The notes beneath the pieces were generated by a model, which was given only the letters and a program-made list of their open reading frames with translations, was not told the DNA's origin and did not search any database. 64,000 nucleotides of DNA from Brachypterus glaber (taxonomy: Eukaryota > Arthropoda > Insecta > Coleoptera > Kateretidae). Made by a program: the position numbers and the translations under genes. Each line of letters starts with the position of its first letter. The first letter of the stretch is position 1. Shown here piece by piece: positions 63,731-64,000 of this stretch. The stretch lies in assembly GCA_958510825.1 (NCBI GenBank), contig OY294046.1, positions 3,286,001 through 3,350,000 of the forward strand, read 5' to 3'.

Positions 63731-64000
63731 TTTTTCAAATTTTTGTAAAAAAATGTATTTTCTCCCTTTGTCCCCCTTGCCGCACCTTAATGTTCACCAA
63801 AAACAATCCCGAGCGAGAACTTTTGGTAACATACCTGTATGCAAAATTTCAAGACTCTAGCTTAAAGCATTCTTAAGTTATCGTGCTTACAAGATTTTCC
63901 GGACAGAACGATCGACCGACCGACCGACAATTTTTTTTTTAATTGATTTATATCGACATAATACGTCATAAAACGCAAAAATTTAAAAATTTTTGCATGA
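63731..64000. other. window end, recurrent module in reverse
   Basis: TCTTAAGTTATCGTGCTTAC and AAGATTTTCCGGACAGA is the reverse form of the GGAAAATTTGTG...ATAACTC module found at five other places. It is followed by (CGAC)n-like text (GATCGACCGACCGACCGAC). No gene is seen. Confidence 0.45.

Overview
The window is AT-rich eukaryotic DNA, most likely from an insect and plausibly a beetle. The basis is clip-domain serine protease homologs (SPHs) of the prophenoloxidase-cofactor type, short coding exons with GT-AG introns, and introns packed with small inverted-repeat transposons and truncated non-LTR retrotransposons. I cannot name the species. One run of 200 Ns (33606-33805) is an assembly gap.

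Six protein-coding genes can be supported, all on the plus strand. Five form a cluster of CLIPA-type SPHs: SPH1 (6654-15776, four exons), SPH2 (28192-32651, three exons visible, last exon missing near the N gap), SPH3 (40350-43479, two exons), SPH4 (48192-49792, two exons) and SPH5 (53807-57178, two exons). An SPH relic lies at about 44561-44693. In every SPH whose last exon is visible the catalytic Ser is replaced by Gly, so they should be inactive as proteases. They are expected to be secreted cofactors or regulators of the melanization cascade. SPH4 and SPH5 are a recent duplicate pair sharing promoter, first exon and most of the 3' coding region. SPH1 and SPH2 form an older subgroup with two extra introns and a lost disulfide cysteine.

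Between SPH1 and SPH2 lies an unrelated seven-exon gene for a RecQ1 (RECQL-type) DNA helicase (16634-25829, 607 aa). It has all visible helicase motifs, four zinc-binding cysteines and a winged-helix region.

The rest is mostly repeats. Families with several copies in the window are given letters: A (GC-rich hairpin), a (C-run foldback), b (CCCAGACAGCACA termini), c (CCCAGGTAGCA termini), d (AACGTTAG-rich), e, f, g (TAA/TTA target duplications), i, j (hAT-like, 8-bp duplications), k and p. Several insertions can be ordered because an empty copy of the same target repeat is also present. Left to right: 1-6650 is repeats only; 6650-15780 SPH1; 16630-25830 RECQL; 28190-32650 SPH2; 32690-40300 repeats and the gap; 40350-43480 SPH3; 43550-48000 repeats with the SPH relic; 48190-57180 SPH4 and SPH5; 57240-64000 repeats with two retrotransposon or tandem-repeat regions.
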